A program made the position numbers and the translations under genes. From NCBI GenBank assembly GCA_964344035.1, contig CAYFLK010000001.1, positions 88,714-152,713 on the forward strand: 64,000 nt of DNA, written 5' to 3'. The notes beneath the pieces are model-generated. The model was not told the origin of the DNA, did no database searches, and saw only the letters and a list, made by a program, of their open reading frames with translations. Below are positions 1 to 9,105 of this stretch, in pieces. This stretch comes from UBA1014 sp964344035. Its GTDB lineage: Bacteria; SAR324; NAC60-12. Within the stretch, counting starts at the first letter, position 1. The number at the start of each line of letters is the position of its first letter.

Positions 1-1364
1 CGGGGGGCGAACGAGCGGTTGCTGCCAAAGAGACAAAGCCAGCGGGAAAGAAATATCGCCGGTTTTCAACGGGGCCGTGTTCCTATACGCAAACCCGACA
101 TTGTTAAAAAAAACAAAGCCCCAGAGTTAACGGAAATGCCTGCCGGGCCGAGGAGGGGAACGGGAACCGGCCCTGCACTGCTGCCGAATAGGACACTCTC
201 AATCAAACAACCTCCGGTACATGTACCCGTAAGACCAAGGTTGCGAGGGCTGCCTTTTGAAGGAAGACTACTTAATTNNNNNNNNNNGATCAGAGTGGGA
301 GGTTGCTGCTCGGCTTTCAGCGCAAAACTCCTCCGGAACTCATGGAAACAATGCATTATCAGGGTCAAACCATCGGCAGGTTGGGAATGTACATTCCGGA
401 TGCCATGCCCAACCCACGGGACCAGTTGTTTCTCTCCACGCTCAACCGCATGCTGTGGATCGTGGCAGGGCTGATGGTGGGCCTGGCTGTTTTGTTTTCC
501 CTGGGCCTTTCCTGGTACCTGCTTCGACCGGTAAGACGTTTAACCGAAGGCACGCATGCCCTTGCCGAGCGGCGTTTCGAAACAAGGGTTAGTATCACAA
601 CCACGGATGAACTTGGGCAGTTGGCCCGCGATTTTAACAGCATGGCGGAAACCCTGGAGCAGTTTGAGCAGCAGCGCAAACAATGGCTTTCAGATATTTC
701 ACATGAACTGGGCACGCCTCTTTCTGTGATGCGCGGTGAAATCGAGGCTCTGCAGGACGGGGTTCGCATACCATCCGCAGAGCGCCTGGCTTCGCTGCAC
801 GCAGAGGTTATGCAGTTGAACCGGATTGTCGAAGACCTTAAACTTCTGAATCGTGCCGAATCCGGCAGGCTTGATATGCAGGAATTTCCGTTCAACCCTG
901 TCCGTTTGCTGAATGACACGTTAGCTCAGTATGAAGAGCGTTTTTCAGCAAGGGAGATCACCATAACTAATAAACTTGATCTTTATGGTGATCGGAATGT
1001 GCTTGGAGACCAGGATCGTTTGCGGCAGGTGTTTGCCAACCTGTTAGGCAATGTGTTGCGTTATGTGGACTGCCCCGGAAACCTGACCGTCCAGTCAAAA
1101 TTGGAGGCAGGTAAGATAACCCTGATTTTTTCTGATTCAGGACCGGGAGTCCCGGAAAAAATGCTGCCCCACTTGTTTGATCGTTTTTTCCGTGTAGATA
1201 ATTCACGTAACCGCTCTACCGGAGGGAGCGGATTGGGATTGGCCATTTGTAAAAACCTTATTGAAGCACACAAGGGTGAGATTCATGCGAGCAGGGTTTC
1301 TCCACAAGGACTTCGAATCAACATTCAGCTTCCCCTGATTCCGGAATATCAAAATGAAAGATAG
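1..1364 (+). CDS. BaeS-like sensor histidine kinase (5' end missing, interrupted by N gap)
   Basis: Inner-membrane sensor kinase whose partner is the overlapping regulator downstream. After the gap the frame runs from 288 to the TAG at 1364. It shows the end of a periplasmic sensor region, a membrane segment (residues like IVAGLMVGLAVLFSLGLSWY), a HAMP linker, an H-box SHELGTPLSVMRGE, an N-box (FANLLGNVLRY) and ATP-lid motifs DSGPGVP and GGSGLGLAI. Before the gap, frame 1 is open from base 1 to 277 and ends in a Pro/Arg-rich stretch like the sensor linker of BaeS. Joining the two frames needs a true gap of 2 modulo 3 bases, not 10. The H-box has Gly where Arg is usual (HELRTP). The start lies outside the window. 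Confidence 0.85.
278..287. other. Assembly gap (10 N)
   Basis: Ten N placeholder inside the sensor kinase gene. The reading frames on its two sides can only be joined if the real gap is 2 modulo 3 bases, so its length is not meaningful. Confidence 0.95.
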
Positions 1365-2043
1365 ACGGGTACTGGTCGTTGAAGACGAACCTAAAATCGC
1401 TGAACTGTTGCGCGATTACCTAGAGCAGTCCGGATATGAAGTTGAGATTCTCCATCGCGGGGATGAAGTGGAAAAGACTATGAGGAACCACCCTGTGGAT
1501 TTGATCCTTCTCGATCTGATGCTGCCAGGGATTGGGGGCATCGATGTGTGCAGAAATATAAGAACGTTCTCACAGGTGCCGATTATAATGGTTACAGCGC
1601 AGACGGAAGAAATTGACCGGCTTCTCGGTTTGGAACTGGGCGCAGATGATTACATCTGTAAACCATTCAGTCCCCGCGAAGTTGTAGCACGTGTCAAGGC
1701 TGTGCTGCGGCGCAGCCAGGGTGATAACAAGGATTCGGTTTTGAAAGGCGGTTCGGTTTCACTCAATCCTGAAACCCGAGAGGTAAAGGTCGGAGGGAAT
1801 ACTGTCGACTTAACTCCCTACGAATTTGGACTGCTTCACACCCTTCTTTCCCGTCCTGAACGGGTTTATACCCGGGATGAACTGCTGACCATGGTGCAGG
1901 GATACGACTATGCCGGATACGACCGCACAATCGATACCCATATCAAAAACCTGCGAAAAAAACTGCATGGCCATGCTGCTGATGAATACATCAGTTCTGT
2001 GTATGGCGTAGGTTACCGCTTCCACATTCCGGAGCGCTCTTGA
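1354..2043 (+). CDS. OmpR/BaeR-family response regulator
   Basis: Cytoplasmic transcription regulator of 229 residues, the usual OmpR-family length. The receiver domain (about 5-118) has the acidic pair VEDEP, the phospho-acceptor Asp in LILLDLMLPG, the Thr/Ser position in IIMVTAQ and the Lys in CKPFSP. A C-terminal winged helix (about 130-225) has the DLTPYEFGLL and YTRDELL signatures and the GVGYRF end. The ATG at 1354 lies inside the last codons of the kinase gene (11-base overlap), so the pair is translationally coupled. BaeR is the closest named relative, but the target genes are unknown here and no RND efflux genes are adjacent. Confidence 0.9.
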   Translation: MKDRRVLVVEDEPKIAELLRDYLEQSGYEVEILHRGDEVEKTMRNHPVDLILLDLMLPGIGGIDVCRNIRTFSQVPIIMVTAQTEEIDRLLGLELGADDYICKPFSPREVVARVKAVLRRSQGDNKDSVLKGGSVSLNPETREVKVGGNTVDLTPYEFGLLHTLLSRPERVYTRDELLTMVQGYDYAGYDRTIDTHIKNLRKKLHGHAADEYISSVYGVGYRFHIPERS

Positions 2044-2227
2044 ATCAGCGGTGCTTTTGCCGAAATCCTCACCGCCCCCTCCGCATTATTTTCCCTCCAA
2101 AGGATGTGCCGCAGAGTCTTCAGGAAACATGATTCTGCTTGAAACAACCGGATAATTCGACTAGATTTTCTTCCTCCATTTACTCAGTCCAAACACCTTG
2201 GAATTATTGCGATCCTCGGGTGACAAC

Positions 2228-2779
2228 ATGAAAACCGAAATGCAGATCAGAAGGCTGGTGGTCCAGGTGGATGAAGTACACAGGGAAATGAAGCGGATCG
2301 TTAATCCCCCTGCGCGGAAAGCACTTGCCGCGGGGATCATCCACAATCCATTTGCCGGTCGTTACTTGGATGACCTCACACCCCTTTACGACCTTGGTGC
2401 GGAGATAGGCGGGCTGCTTGCCCGTAGGGCAGTTGCTGCGCTTGGGGTTGCCCCATCAGAGATAGAGAGTTACGGAAAAGGTGCTGTCATCGGTATGGAT
2501 GGAGAAATTGAACATGCCGCGGCCATCCTACACCCGCGTTTTGGAAAACCCGTCCGCCTGGCAGTGGAAAAAGGTGATAACATCATCCCTTCGACAAAGA
2601 AGATGGGAGGACCAGGATCTGTGCTCGTCCTGCCCATAACCAACAAAAACAGCATCTGGAGTTTTGACCACATGGATTCAATGGAAATTGCCATACCAGA
2701 TGCTCCAAGGCCCGATGAAATGCTGATCGCCGTCGCTGTTGCTGAAAGCGGACGACCGCTGGCAAGGGTCAAACAATGA
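2228..2779 (+). CDS. Amino acid synthesis family protein (DUF1185-like)
   Basis: About 183 residues matching the family annotated as 'amino acid synthesis' (Pfam AA_synth, formerly DUF1185). The reaction of this family is not established. Recognisable stretches are the N-terminal RRLVVQVDEVHREMKR, HNPFAGRYLDDLTPLYDLG, YGKGAVIGMDGEIEHAAAILHPRFG and the C-terminal AVAVAESGRPLARV. I chose the ATG at 2228 over the upstream TTG at 2198 because the conserved region starts directly after it. The next gene (EthD-like remnant) follows 18 bases downstream behind an AAAGGAGG site, so the two were probably co-transcribed. The family often sits in catabolic clusters, which fits the neighbours. Confidence 0.75.
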   Translation: MKTEMQIRRLVVQVDEVHREMKRIVNPPARKALAAGIIHNPFAGRYLDDLTPLYDLGAEIGGLLARRAVAALGVAPSEIESYGKGAVIGMDGEIEHAAAILHPRFGKPVRLAVEKGDNIIPSTKKMGGPGSVLVLPITNKNSIWSFDHMDSMEIAIPDAPRPDEMLIAVAVAESGRPLARVKQ

Positions 2780-2797
2780 AATCAAAAGGAGGTCCAA

Positions 2798-3109
2798 ATG
2801 TTCAAGGCTATGATATTGCTAAAACGGCGAGAAGGAATGACTGCAAAAGAATTCCGCAACTGGTGGTTGGGACATCATGCGACCCTGGCCGCTCAGCTTC
2901 CGGGACTGCGTGGATTGCACTTCAACATCGTGCAAGCGGATTAACCTCTTTATGACGGAGTGTCCGAACTCTGGTTTGACACCGAGGAAGATTTTTATTC
3001 CGCGTATCAAAGTGAAATCGGCAAAGCCATTGCCGAAGATTCACTGGCAAAAGTCAGCCGGCAGGATCGTCTGTTTGTGAGTGAAAACGTTATTATGCAA
3101 AGTCCGTAA
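2798..3109 (+). pseudogene. EthD-domain protein interrupted by in-frame TAA
   Basis: A strong AAAGGAGG ribosome site precedes the ATG at 2798. The frame encodes a small EthD-like (dimeric alpha+beta barrel) protein: MFKAMILLKRREGMTAKEF, NWWLGHHATLAAQLPGL, then after the break PLYDGVSELWFDTEEDF, to a TAA at 3107-3109. Codon 49 is TAA (2942-2944), exactly where family members continue into the YDG(V/I)xELWF motif. Homology continues in the same frame after the stop, so this is a nonsense substitution rather than a frameshift: either a recent loss or a base-call error. TAA is not the selenocysteine codon, so recoding is not a likely explanation. EthD proteins are usually accessory factors of oxidative degradation pathways. 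Confidence 0.75.
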
Positions 3110-3197
3110 TGCTTGAAAGCGACAAATAATCAGTCTTTGTGTGCCATCAAGTTACACTGTAATTCATGATTTATCAGTAATATAGAAGGAGATGTAG

Positions 3198-3824
3198 GTG
3201 GAGGAATTAAAAATCTGGGGGCGAAAAAACTCAATCAACGTGCAAAAAGTTATGTGGGTTGTCGCGGAACTATCACTTGTGCATGAAAGGATCGATGTAG
3301 GCCGTCAGTTTGGCGGCAATGATAAAGAATGGTATTTGAAAATGAACCCCAACGGTAAAATTCCTGTAATTGATGATGATGGCTTCATTCTTTGGGAAAG
3401 CCACAGTATTGTCAGATACTTGGCGGAAAGATACGGGAAGGACATGCTGATACCCGGAGACCCGGGACAGCGTGCGCTGGCTGAGCAGTGGATGGACTGG
3501 GTCCTTGCTTCGGTTCACCCAGCAATGGGTCAGGTATTCTATGGTTTGATAAGGACTCCGGAAAAAAAACGTGACTGGACGGACATTGAAATAGGAAAGA
3601 AAGAACTTTGCCGGCTTTTTGAAATCCTCGACAACCACCTTGAGGGAAGGGATTTTGTCATTGGCGATAAATTTTCAATCGGCGACATCCCGGTGGGCGC
3701 GCAAGCCTATCGTTGGTTTGCTCTGGATGTTGAACATCCTTCCTTCCCTGCACTTCGCTCATGGTATGAGCGTCTTGCTTCCCGACCTGCGTTTCGGGAG
3801 CATGTGATGATTCCTCTCAGTTGA
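3198..3824 (+). CDS. Glutathione S-transferase family protein
   Basis: Cytosolic protein of 208 residues, standard for the family. The N-terminal thioredoxin-like domain (1-80) has IWGRKNSINVQKVMW with the Ser at the usual catalytic position, the cis-Pro motif GKIPVI and the glutathione-contact motif WESHSIVRYLA. The C-terminal helical domain has the FSIGDIPVG N-capping/hydrophobic staple motif. It most resembles theta/beta-like bacterial GSTs; the substrate is unknown. The start is GTG at 3198, preceded by AGAAGGAGATG. It stands alone on the plus strand and is convergent with the ccm genes. The EthD remnant and DUF1185 gene upstream hint at xenobiotic or aromatic metabolism. Confidence 0.88.
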   Translation: MEELKIWGRKNSINVQKVMWVVAELSLVHERIDVGRQFGGNDKEWYLKMNPNGKIPVIDDDGFILWESHSIVRYLAERYGKDMLIPGDPGQRALAEQWMDWVLASVHPAMGQVFYGLIRTPEKKRDWTDIEIGKKELCRLFEILDNHLEGRDFVIGDKFSIGDIPVGAQAYRWFALDVEHPSFPALRSWYERLASRPAFREHVMIPLS

Positions 3825-3934
3825 AACACTCTGCGTGATCCATTTTAGCCGCTTAAAATGTCATTCTTGGTCATTATGGCGAAAACTAATTGCCGCATCG
3901 AAATCTGAAATGAAATATTAATCGGAATTCAATC

Positions 3935-3952
3935 CCGATTCCGATTCCGATT
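3935..3952. repeat. Short tandem repeat, 3 x CCGATT
   Basis: Three exact tandem copies of a 6-base unit in the 228-base spacer between the convergent GST and ccmG genes. No gene is visible in the spacer and no role can be assigned. Confidence 0.6.
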
Positions 3953-4052
3953 GTATGGGGTCCGGGCAAGTCTGGATTGGGAAGCAAACGTAGGGGATTA
4001 CGGTTGTCCCTAAAAAACTAAAAAAAGCCAAACACCCTAATCAGTGCATCCT

Positions 4053-4580
4053 CTACGGGGAAAGTCCGGGGAGCGTGTTTTCCATCAAATCCGGAGTTAC
4101 CGCGCCGATGTGTTTTTTGCGGATGATGCCATTGACATCAATGAAGTAGGTTTCCGGTACCCCATAGATCCCGTAATCCAATGCAATTGTTCCTGCGACA
4201 TCATCAAGTGCAAGGAAATAGGTTTTGTTGAATCGCCGTTTAAAAGCCATCGCGTTTTCCTTGCTGTCCTGAATGGCGATTCCGATAAAGGCCACCGGAG
4301 GTGTGGCATTTTTGTATTTTTGATGGAAGGATTCCAGTATATGTGCTTCGACGCGGCATTCAGCACACCAGGAAGCCCAGAAATTAATCACAACCGGAGT
4401 GCCTTGTAGGTCACTGAGTTTGAGGGTCCGAGTACCACCTAATTCCGTGACTTCAAAATCCGGCGCCGGCTTGCCCACCAGTGGCGAGGGGACTTTTTTG
4501 GGGTCAGTGCTGAATCCGAATGCAAGCAGAACCGCCCAAACTGCCCAGAAACTCCAGGAATGCCAAAGCGGTTTCTTCAT
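4053..4580 (-). CDS. Periplasmic thiol:disulfide oxidoreductase, CcmG/ResA/TlpA type
   Basis: Membrane-anchored thioredoxin-fold protein of 175 residues that probably keeps apocytochrome c or CcmH thiols reduced for haem attachment in the periplasm. Residues about 6-24 form an N-terminal hydrophobic anchor (SWSFWAVWAVLLAFG). The redoxin domain follows, with VGKPAPDFE, the active site WCAEC in FWASWCAEC and the cis-Pro in GVPETYFID. The ATG at 4580 overlaps the ccmF stop by four bases, so the two genes form one translationally coupled unit. Other ccm genes (A-E, H) are not in the window, so the system is split. TlpA/ResA is an alternative name for the same fold. Confidence 0.88.
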   Translation of the reverse strand: MKKPLWHSWSFWAVWAVLLAFGFSTDPKKVPSPLVGKPAPDFEVTELGGTRTLKLSDLQGTPVVINFWASWCAECRVEAHILESFHQKYKNATPPVAFIGIAIQDSKENAMAFKRRFNKTYFLALDDVAGTIALDYGIYGVPETYFIDVNGIIRKKHIGAVTPDLMENTLPGLSP

Positions 4581-6608
4581 GAACCTGTCATCTCAGCTTT
4601 TTGCGCGGCAAGATAGCGTTCGCGTATTACGCTTTCCCGCGCGATCATGCGTTGCGGACGGTATAGGAAGCAGATACCCACTCCAAGAGTGAATACCGGC
4701 AGGGCCATCCAGGCCCATCCGGTCAAAGGGTTGATGAAAACGCGCAAAGTGACTGTCTTTGCGGCTTCCCCGTCTTCACTTGAAAATATCAGGTAAAGGT
4801 CCTCCCAAAAAGTACGCCGGATGGCAACTTCAGTCAGCGGTTGCGGCTGGGTCGGGTAAAAGCTTTTAGCCGGTTTGAGAACATCAAGCAGCCGCTCCTC
4901 TTGATCATACACCTCGATTACCGCAGCACGATGAGTGGCGTTGTTAACGCGGAATTCGCTGACCTCTTTGAAAACCAAGAGGTAATCCCCCATTGCCGCA
5001 GGCTCATTTTTTTTCAGAGTAATGTCCCGTTCCTGGTTGAACATCTGCCCGGCGAACCCGAGAAACATTAACACCACCCCGAAGTGAATCAATAACCCTC
5101 CATATCGGCGTAGGTTTCTGCTGATGACCAGTAAAAAGGCAGTGGGCGCGGCGGTGCTTGTCTGGCTTCTCTTAACGCGTATTGCCCGGAACAGTTCAAA
5201 AACAATGGTAGAGGTCACAAATCCTGAACACCAGAAGATGGCATATCCTTCCCAACCGACTGGATTGTTCCGGAGCAGAAAAAACAGCAGTAAAGTAATC
5301 AGTGTCGCTGTCAAAACCGGGTTCAGGAAATTCCTGCGCATGGATTCCCAACTGGCACGGCGCCAAGGAATCAGCGTGCCGACACCCATCAGAAACAATA
5401 GTGCGTATCCCATCGGGGATGTAACCGTATTGAAAAACGGGGCCTGTATAGACAGTTTTGTCCCTCTTACCGCTTCAGCCAGCAGCGGGAATGTGGTGCC
5501 TAGAAGCACGGTAAAAGCGATGGAGACGAAAAAAACGTTTTGAGCGAGAAAAATATTCTCCCGGCATAAAACAGATTCCATTTTGTGCTCTGATTCAAGC
5601 ATGTGAATCCTTTTGAACAGCAGGAAAAAAGCTGTCACCAGTGCCAGCCCGAGAAAAACCAGAAAACCGGGGCCGACTTCTGACTGGGTAAAGGAATGAA
5701 CTGAATTGATTATACCTGAACGGGTAAGAAAGGTGCCGATGATGGTCAGTCCAAAAGTGAGGATGATGAGGACGACGTTCCAGATTTTGANNNNNNNNNN
5801 TGCGTTTTTCCTGGATCATTACCGAATGTAAAAAAGCCGTACCGGTCAGCCAAGGCATCAATGCGGCGTTTTCCACTGGGTCCCATGCCCAGAAACCACC
5901 CCATCCCAGTTCCTCATAAGCCCACTGCCCACCCAGGATCAAACCTGCGGAAAGAAAGTACCACGAAAGCAGGGTCCAACGCCTGGTTGTCAAGACCCAC
6001 TCATTGTCAAGTTTCCCTCGTATCATGCCCCCCATTGCAAATGCGAAGGGCACACTGAACCCGATAAATCCGAGATACAGTGAAGGTGGGTGAATTGCCA
6101 TCGCGGGGTTTTGCAGAAGGGGATTCAAACCACGGCCTTCGATTGGGGTGACGGGTTGCAGATCCAACGGGTTTGACCATCCGATCATCAAAACCAGCAG
6201 CACCGCCAGAATGGCGTTCAGTGTGGCCAGTACATAAGGAATGATCTCCCGGTTTGAATACTGGTAACGGAACGCCACAACCATGTTGAAAAAACTCTGG
6301 ACCAGGACCCAAAACAGCAGCGAACCTTCCAAGCCGCCCCAAAAGGATGAAACTTTGTAAAACAAGGGCAAATCGGTGCTTGAATGCCCCCAGACGTATT
6401 CAAGACTGAAATCGCTGATTATCAGGGCATGTATCAGGGCTGATGAAGCTAGGCCTATAAGCACAAAGGTGAGGATGCTTGCATGCTGTACAGAACGGAT
6501 CAGGTTCCAGTTGTTTTTCTTAACTCCTATGTGTGGCGCCGCGGTTCCATACAGACACAAAGCCAGTGAGGTCATCAGCGCGATAGTGCCCAATTCAGCT
6601 ATATGCAT
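4577..6608 (-). CDS. ccmF: Cytochrome c maturation haem lyase subunit CcmF (interrupted by N gap)
   Basis: Large multi-spanning inner-membrane protein that takes haem from holo-CcmE and attaches it to apocytochrome c. The N-terminal part shows SSFWGGLEGSLLFW, the conserved AIHPPSLYLGF and the haem-handling WWD-type motif WGGFWAWDPVENAALMPWL. The gap at 5791-5800 falls in the conserved QEKRxGMLKxWN segment. After it the correct frame resumes with KIWNVVLIILTFGLTIIG and the invariant FLTRSG. By that motif only about 9 bases are missing, so the 10-N placeholder creates a false frameshift and the two apparent frames are one gene. The C-terminal periplasmic region and last membrane segment are present. 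About 677 codons, near the usual CcmF length. Confidence 0.9.
5791..5800. other. Assembly gap (10 N) inside ccmF
   Basis: Placeholder. Continuity of the conserved motif QEKR-xGML-K-(I/V)WN implies a real gap of about 9 bases. Confidence 0.95.
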
Positions 6609-6798
6609 TTCCTCGATTTTAATTGGAATTAAAAAAATCCGTTAACCCGGATATACTTCATTCAGCGAGTTAAAGCTTTTCAATGGGTGTCAAACAAAGG
6701 ATTCCGATCATTTTTTTGAGGCAGGTTTTTAGTGGTTTAGAATGCAGGTTACTACAAGCACACAGCCAACCATTAACACTCAAAACCTTAAGCCCATC

Positions 6799-8631
6799 TC
6801 ATTTCTTAAGAAATACCCCGCATTCTTCAGGTAGCTCCATTGCCGGATCAGACAGGTTTTCGAAAACCAGGTCACGTAAAAAAAATGGTTCTTTGCGTAT
6901 CAGTTGAGTCTGGTGCAGCATTGCGCGTGAGGCAATTCCGGATCCTCCGTTCCAGTGGTAATTGGTCATCCAAACACGATACAACGATTTCAAACCAAGC
7001 GCAAAACCCTCTTTGTTAATCAAGCGTGTGTAAGCCTCGGACCCGGATGCGTTGTGCCGTACTATAATGCCACCTGGCGCCAGCACTGCACTGCTCCTCA
7101 CCCGACGTCCTGATCGATAGCCAATGTAGGGTTCAAGGAGCCTCACCATCTGCCTGCCGTAAAGACGGGTTAACACGGGTTTGTTGTCATATCGTATCCA
7201 GTTGAATAGATGGCGTCTACGCAAGGGTGAATTCACATCACGATCATCGTCTTTAGATTTATACCATCTTTGCGGGAAAAGAGTCAGATCATCCCTGCCC
7301 CATTTTTTGGTTACAGCTTGATGACTTAAACGTGTTCCGCATTCCTCCAACTGTAAACGGTCTGGAGCAGCATTAATGTGGACAAGCGTCGGTTCTTCCA
7401 TGTACCCAACAGCATTTTGTATTGCTGGTTCAAGTTTTTTGTACAACGAATGTTTAACAGCTTTTTCCGCTTTTTTGTAAGCATACCGGCTTTTGCGCAA
7501 GTTCCAACGGCCTTTACGCTCAATTAACGTCATCTTGATCAAGCTTATCCCTTCCGCATGAGAGCCAGGGTAAACAATCGGGGTTCTGTACTTGGTAAGC
7601 TTGTAGGTTTCCCTGGAGGGGTAAGTTCGATGAGTATGCCCGGCGATAATCAGATCGAACCCCGCGACAGCATCCGCAATCAATCCAGAAGCGTTGGGTG
7701 GTGGGTATCCGCGCTTCAGTGCGGGGATCTCGTCATAATTAGCGTTGCCTCCGCTATGAAAAAGCCCGATTAATAAATCCACACGTTCATTTTCATGAAG
7801 AATTGTCTTCCAGTATTTAACGCTTTTGACCATGTCCTCGAAGTGCAAATCCATATGCTGTTCCGGATCAACCCACAAAGGCGTTCCCGGAGTTATCATA
7901 CCAATAATACCGATTCGCACACCCTTTCTATGAACAACATGGTAGGGAGTGAAAGCCAAAGATGAAGCATCCTGATTCGCTGCATCATCGTTATATGAAA
8001 AAGATATTGAGGTATTTGTCCAATTTAGATTCGCAGACAACCAGGGGAATTCTGAATCGCTAATAGCTTTCAGCAGTACATCTCTGGGGATCTCGAAGTC
8101 ATGATTCCCGATTGTGAGAGCATCATAACCAATCTCATTCATCGCTTCGATAACCGGGTGAGGTTGATGTTGCCAGGCATTCACGTAATTGAAATAAAAA
8201 TTATATGCACCGCCCTGCAGGGTGTCTCCGGCATCAAGCAGCAGTATGTCCGGGTCCGATTGCCGAAGCCTTTCGACAACTAGTGCTAAATGCAGCAGGC
8301 CCTTCGCTTTTTTGCATGAGTTGGGACAGCGACTGATGAGTGAACCATGAAGGTCTGATGTAGCGCCAATCAGTATTTCTACCTGCGCGCCCGGTTCAGG
8401 CCGATTAACGGGACGGTTGCGTATCTCATAGGTTTCCCCCAGTCCCGGGAGTAGTTGCGCATTACCGGAAATTGGTAATGCTTGGGCGCCAAATGAAAAG
8501 TAGATACTGAAGAGTCCGCTAAACACAGAAACAGGAAATGAGAACACTGGTTTTGACAAATCTTCTCCGCTATCATATTTTCTGAAATTGAAGAATTGTT
8601 TTGTGAGTTGTTTGTACCCCATGATTTTCAT
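6799..8631 (-). CDS. Secreted 5'-nucleotidase / 2',3'-cyclic phosphodiesterase family metallophosphatase
   Basis: 610 residues, UshA/YfkN-type architecture. A hydrophobic segment near residues 30-50 ending at FGAQA looks like a long export signal. The calcineurin-like domain carries all metal motifs in order: SDLHG, GDTLQGG, GNHDFE, FHSGGN and AGHTHRTYP. The C-terminal 5'-nucleotidase domain begins after about residue 370; it lacks obvious membrane anchors and includes LYGRQMVRLLEPYIG and NYHWNGGSGI. It would release phosphate and nucleosides from extracellular nucleotides, a phosphorus-scavenging role. It stands alone, divergent from ilvD and separated from ccmF by 190 bases. The exact substrate cannot be told from sequence. 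Confidence 0.85.
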   Translation of the reverse strand: MKIMGYKQLTKQFFNFRKYDSGEDLSKPVFSFPVSVFSGLFSIYFSFGAQALPISGNAQLLPGLGETYEIRNRPVNRPEPGAQVEILIGATSDLHGSLISRCPNSCKKAKGLLHLALVVERLRQSDPDILLLDAGDTLQGGAYNFYFNYVNAWQHQPHPVIEAMNEIGYDALTIGNHDFEIPRDVLLKAISDSEFPWLSANLNWTNTSISFSYNDDAANQDASSLAFTPYHVVHRKGVRIGIIGMITPGTPLWVDPEQHMDLHFEDMVKSVKYWKTILHENERVDLLIGLFHSGGNANYDEIPALKRGYPPPNASGLIADAVAGFDLIIAGHTHRTYPSRETYKLTKYRTPIVYPGSHAEGISLIKMTLIERKGRWNLRKSRYAYKKAEKAVKHSLYKKLEPAIQNAVGYMEEPTLVHINAAPDRLQLEECGTRLSHQAVTKKWGRDDLTLFPQRWYKSKDDDRDVNSPLRRRHLFNWIRYDNKPVLTRLYGRQMVRLLEPYIGYRSGRRVRSSAVLAPGGIIVRHNASGSEAYTRLINKEGFALGLKSLYRVWMTNYHWNGGSGIASRAMLHQTQLIRKEPFFLRDLVFENLSDPAMELPEECGVFLKK

Positions 8632-9105
8632 ACTTGAAAATCGTGTTTATAACTGTTCATGTATGATGCACTGAAAAAAGTCGAAATGAGATCAATTTAC
8701 CGAAATAATGAAGACCCACGGTTTCATGGTCATTCCAGCGAAGCTTGTCCCCGGCTCGAACGGGGAGTGGAAACCCCATTGTATAATCAGTTATTTCTTG
8801 ATTCAGTTTCCCCGTTCACTCCGCAAGGAATGGCAAACGAGAGAGCGGCAAGGCGCTCAATCGGTGCTTTTTGAGAAACATCAAATAATGGTATTATTTG
8901 ACGATAGCGATTGTCGATTCTTCTCACCAAACATTTTCACTAAGAAGAGGCTGTGGCATTTTAGATGGGCTGAAGGTGCACCGTGCCTTAACTGAGAGCA
9001 TGACTTTGTTATGTAATTTCTATAACAAAACTTTAAAGACTAACCACCAAAACTCCAAAACCAAATCCCCAATCTCTATAACATTCTCATAAAGGAGCAT
9101 CAGGC
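8632..9105. other. Intergenic region with decayed repeat material and the ilvD leader
   Basis: 474 bases between divergent genes without a convincing CDS. Bases 8664-8687 resemble one terminus of the 102-bp element found at 29884 and 54911. A REP-like stem-loop follows at 8733-8772. The last 100 bases are A/C-rich and end in AAAGGAGCATCAGGC before the ilvD ATG. No leader peptide or T-box was recognised. Confidence 0.5.
8733..8772. repeat. REP-like stem-loop
   Basis: The inner stem is CCCCG (8749-8753) pairing with CGGGG (8761-8765) around a 7-base loop. An outer pair, TTCCA (8733-8737) with TGGAA (8768-8772), flanks it. The composition resembles extragenic palindromes beginning GTCATTCC. Only one clear copy was seen in this window. 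Confidence 0.45.

Noticed and set aside
303..919. Long antisense frames over the sensor kinase (such as 365-919 minus)
   Set aside because: Composition shadows of the kinase coding strand; the kinase motifs are unambiguous on the plus strand.
2942..2944. Recoding of the EthD stop codon as an amino acid
   Set aside because: It is TAA, not TGA or TAG, and no known recoding system reads TAA in such a context.
4044..5543. Plus-strand frames opposite ccmG/ccmF
   Set aside because: Shadows; redoxin and haem-lyase motifs are all on the minus strand.
8659..9092. Short plus-strand frames in the spacer before ilvD
   Set aside because: They overlap repeat-like hairpins and each other, and lack start signals.
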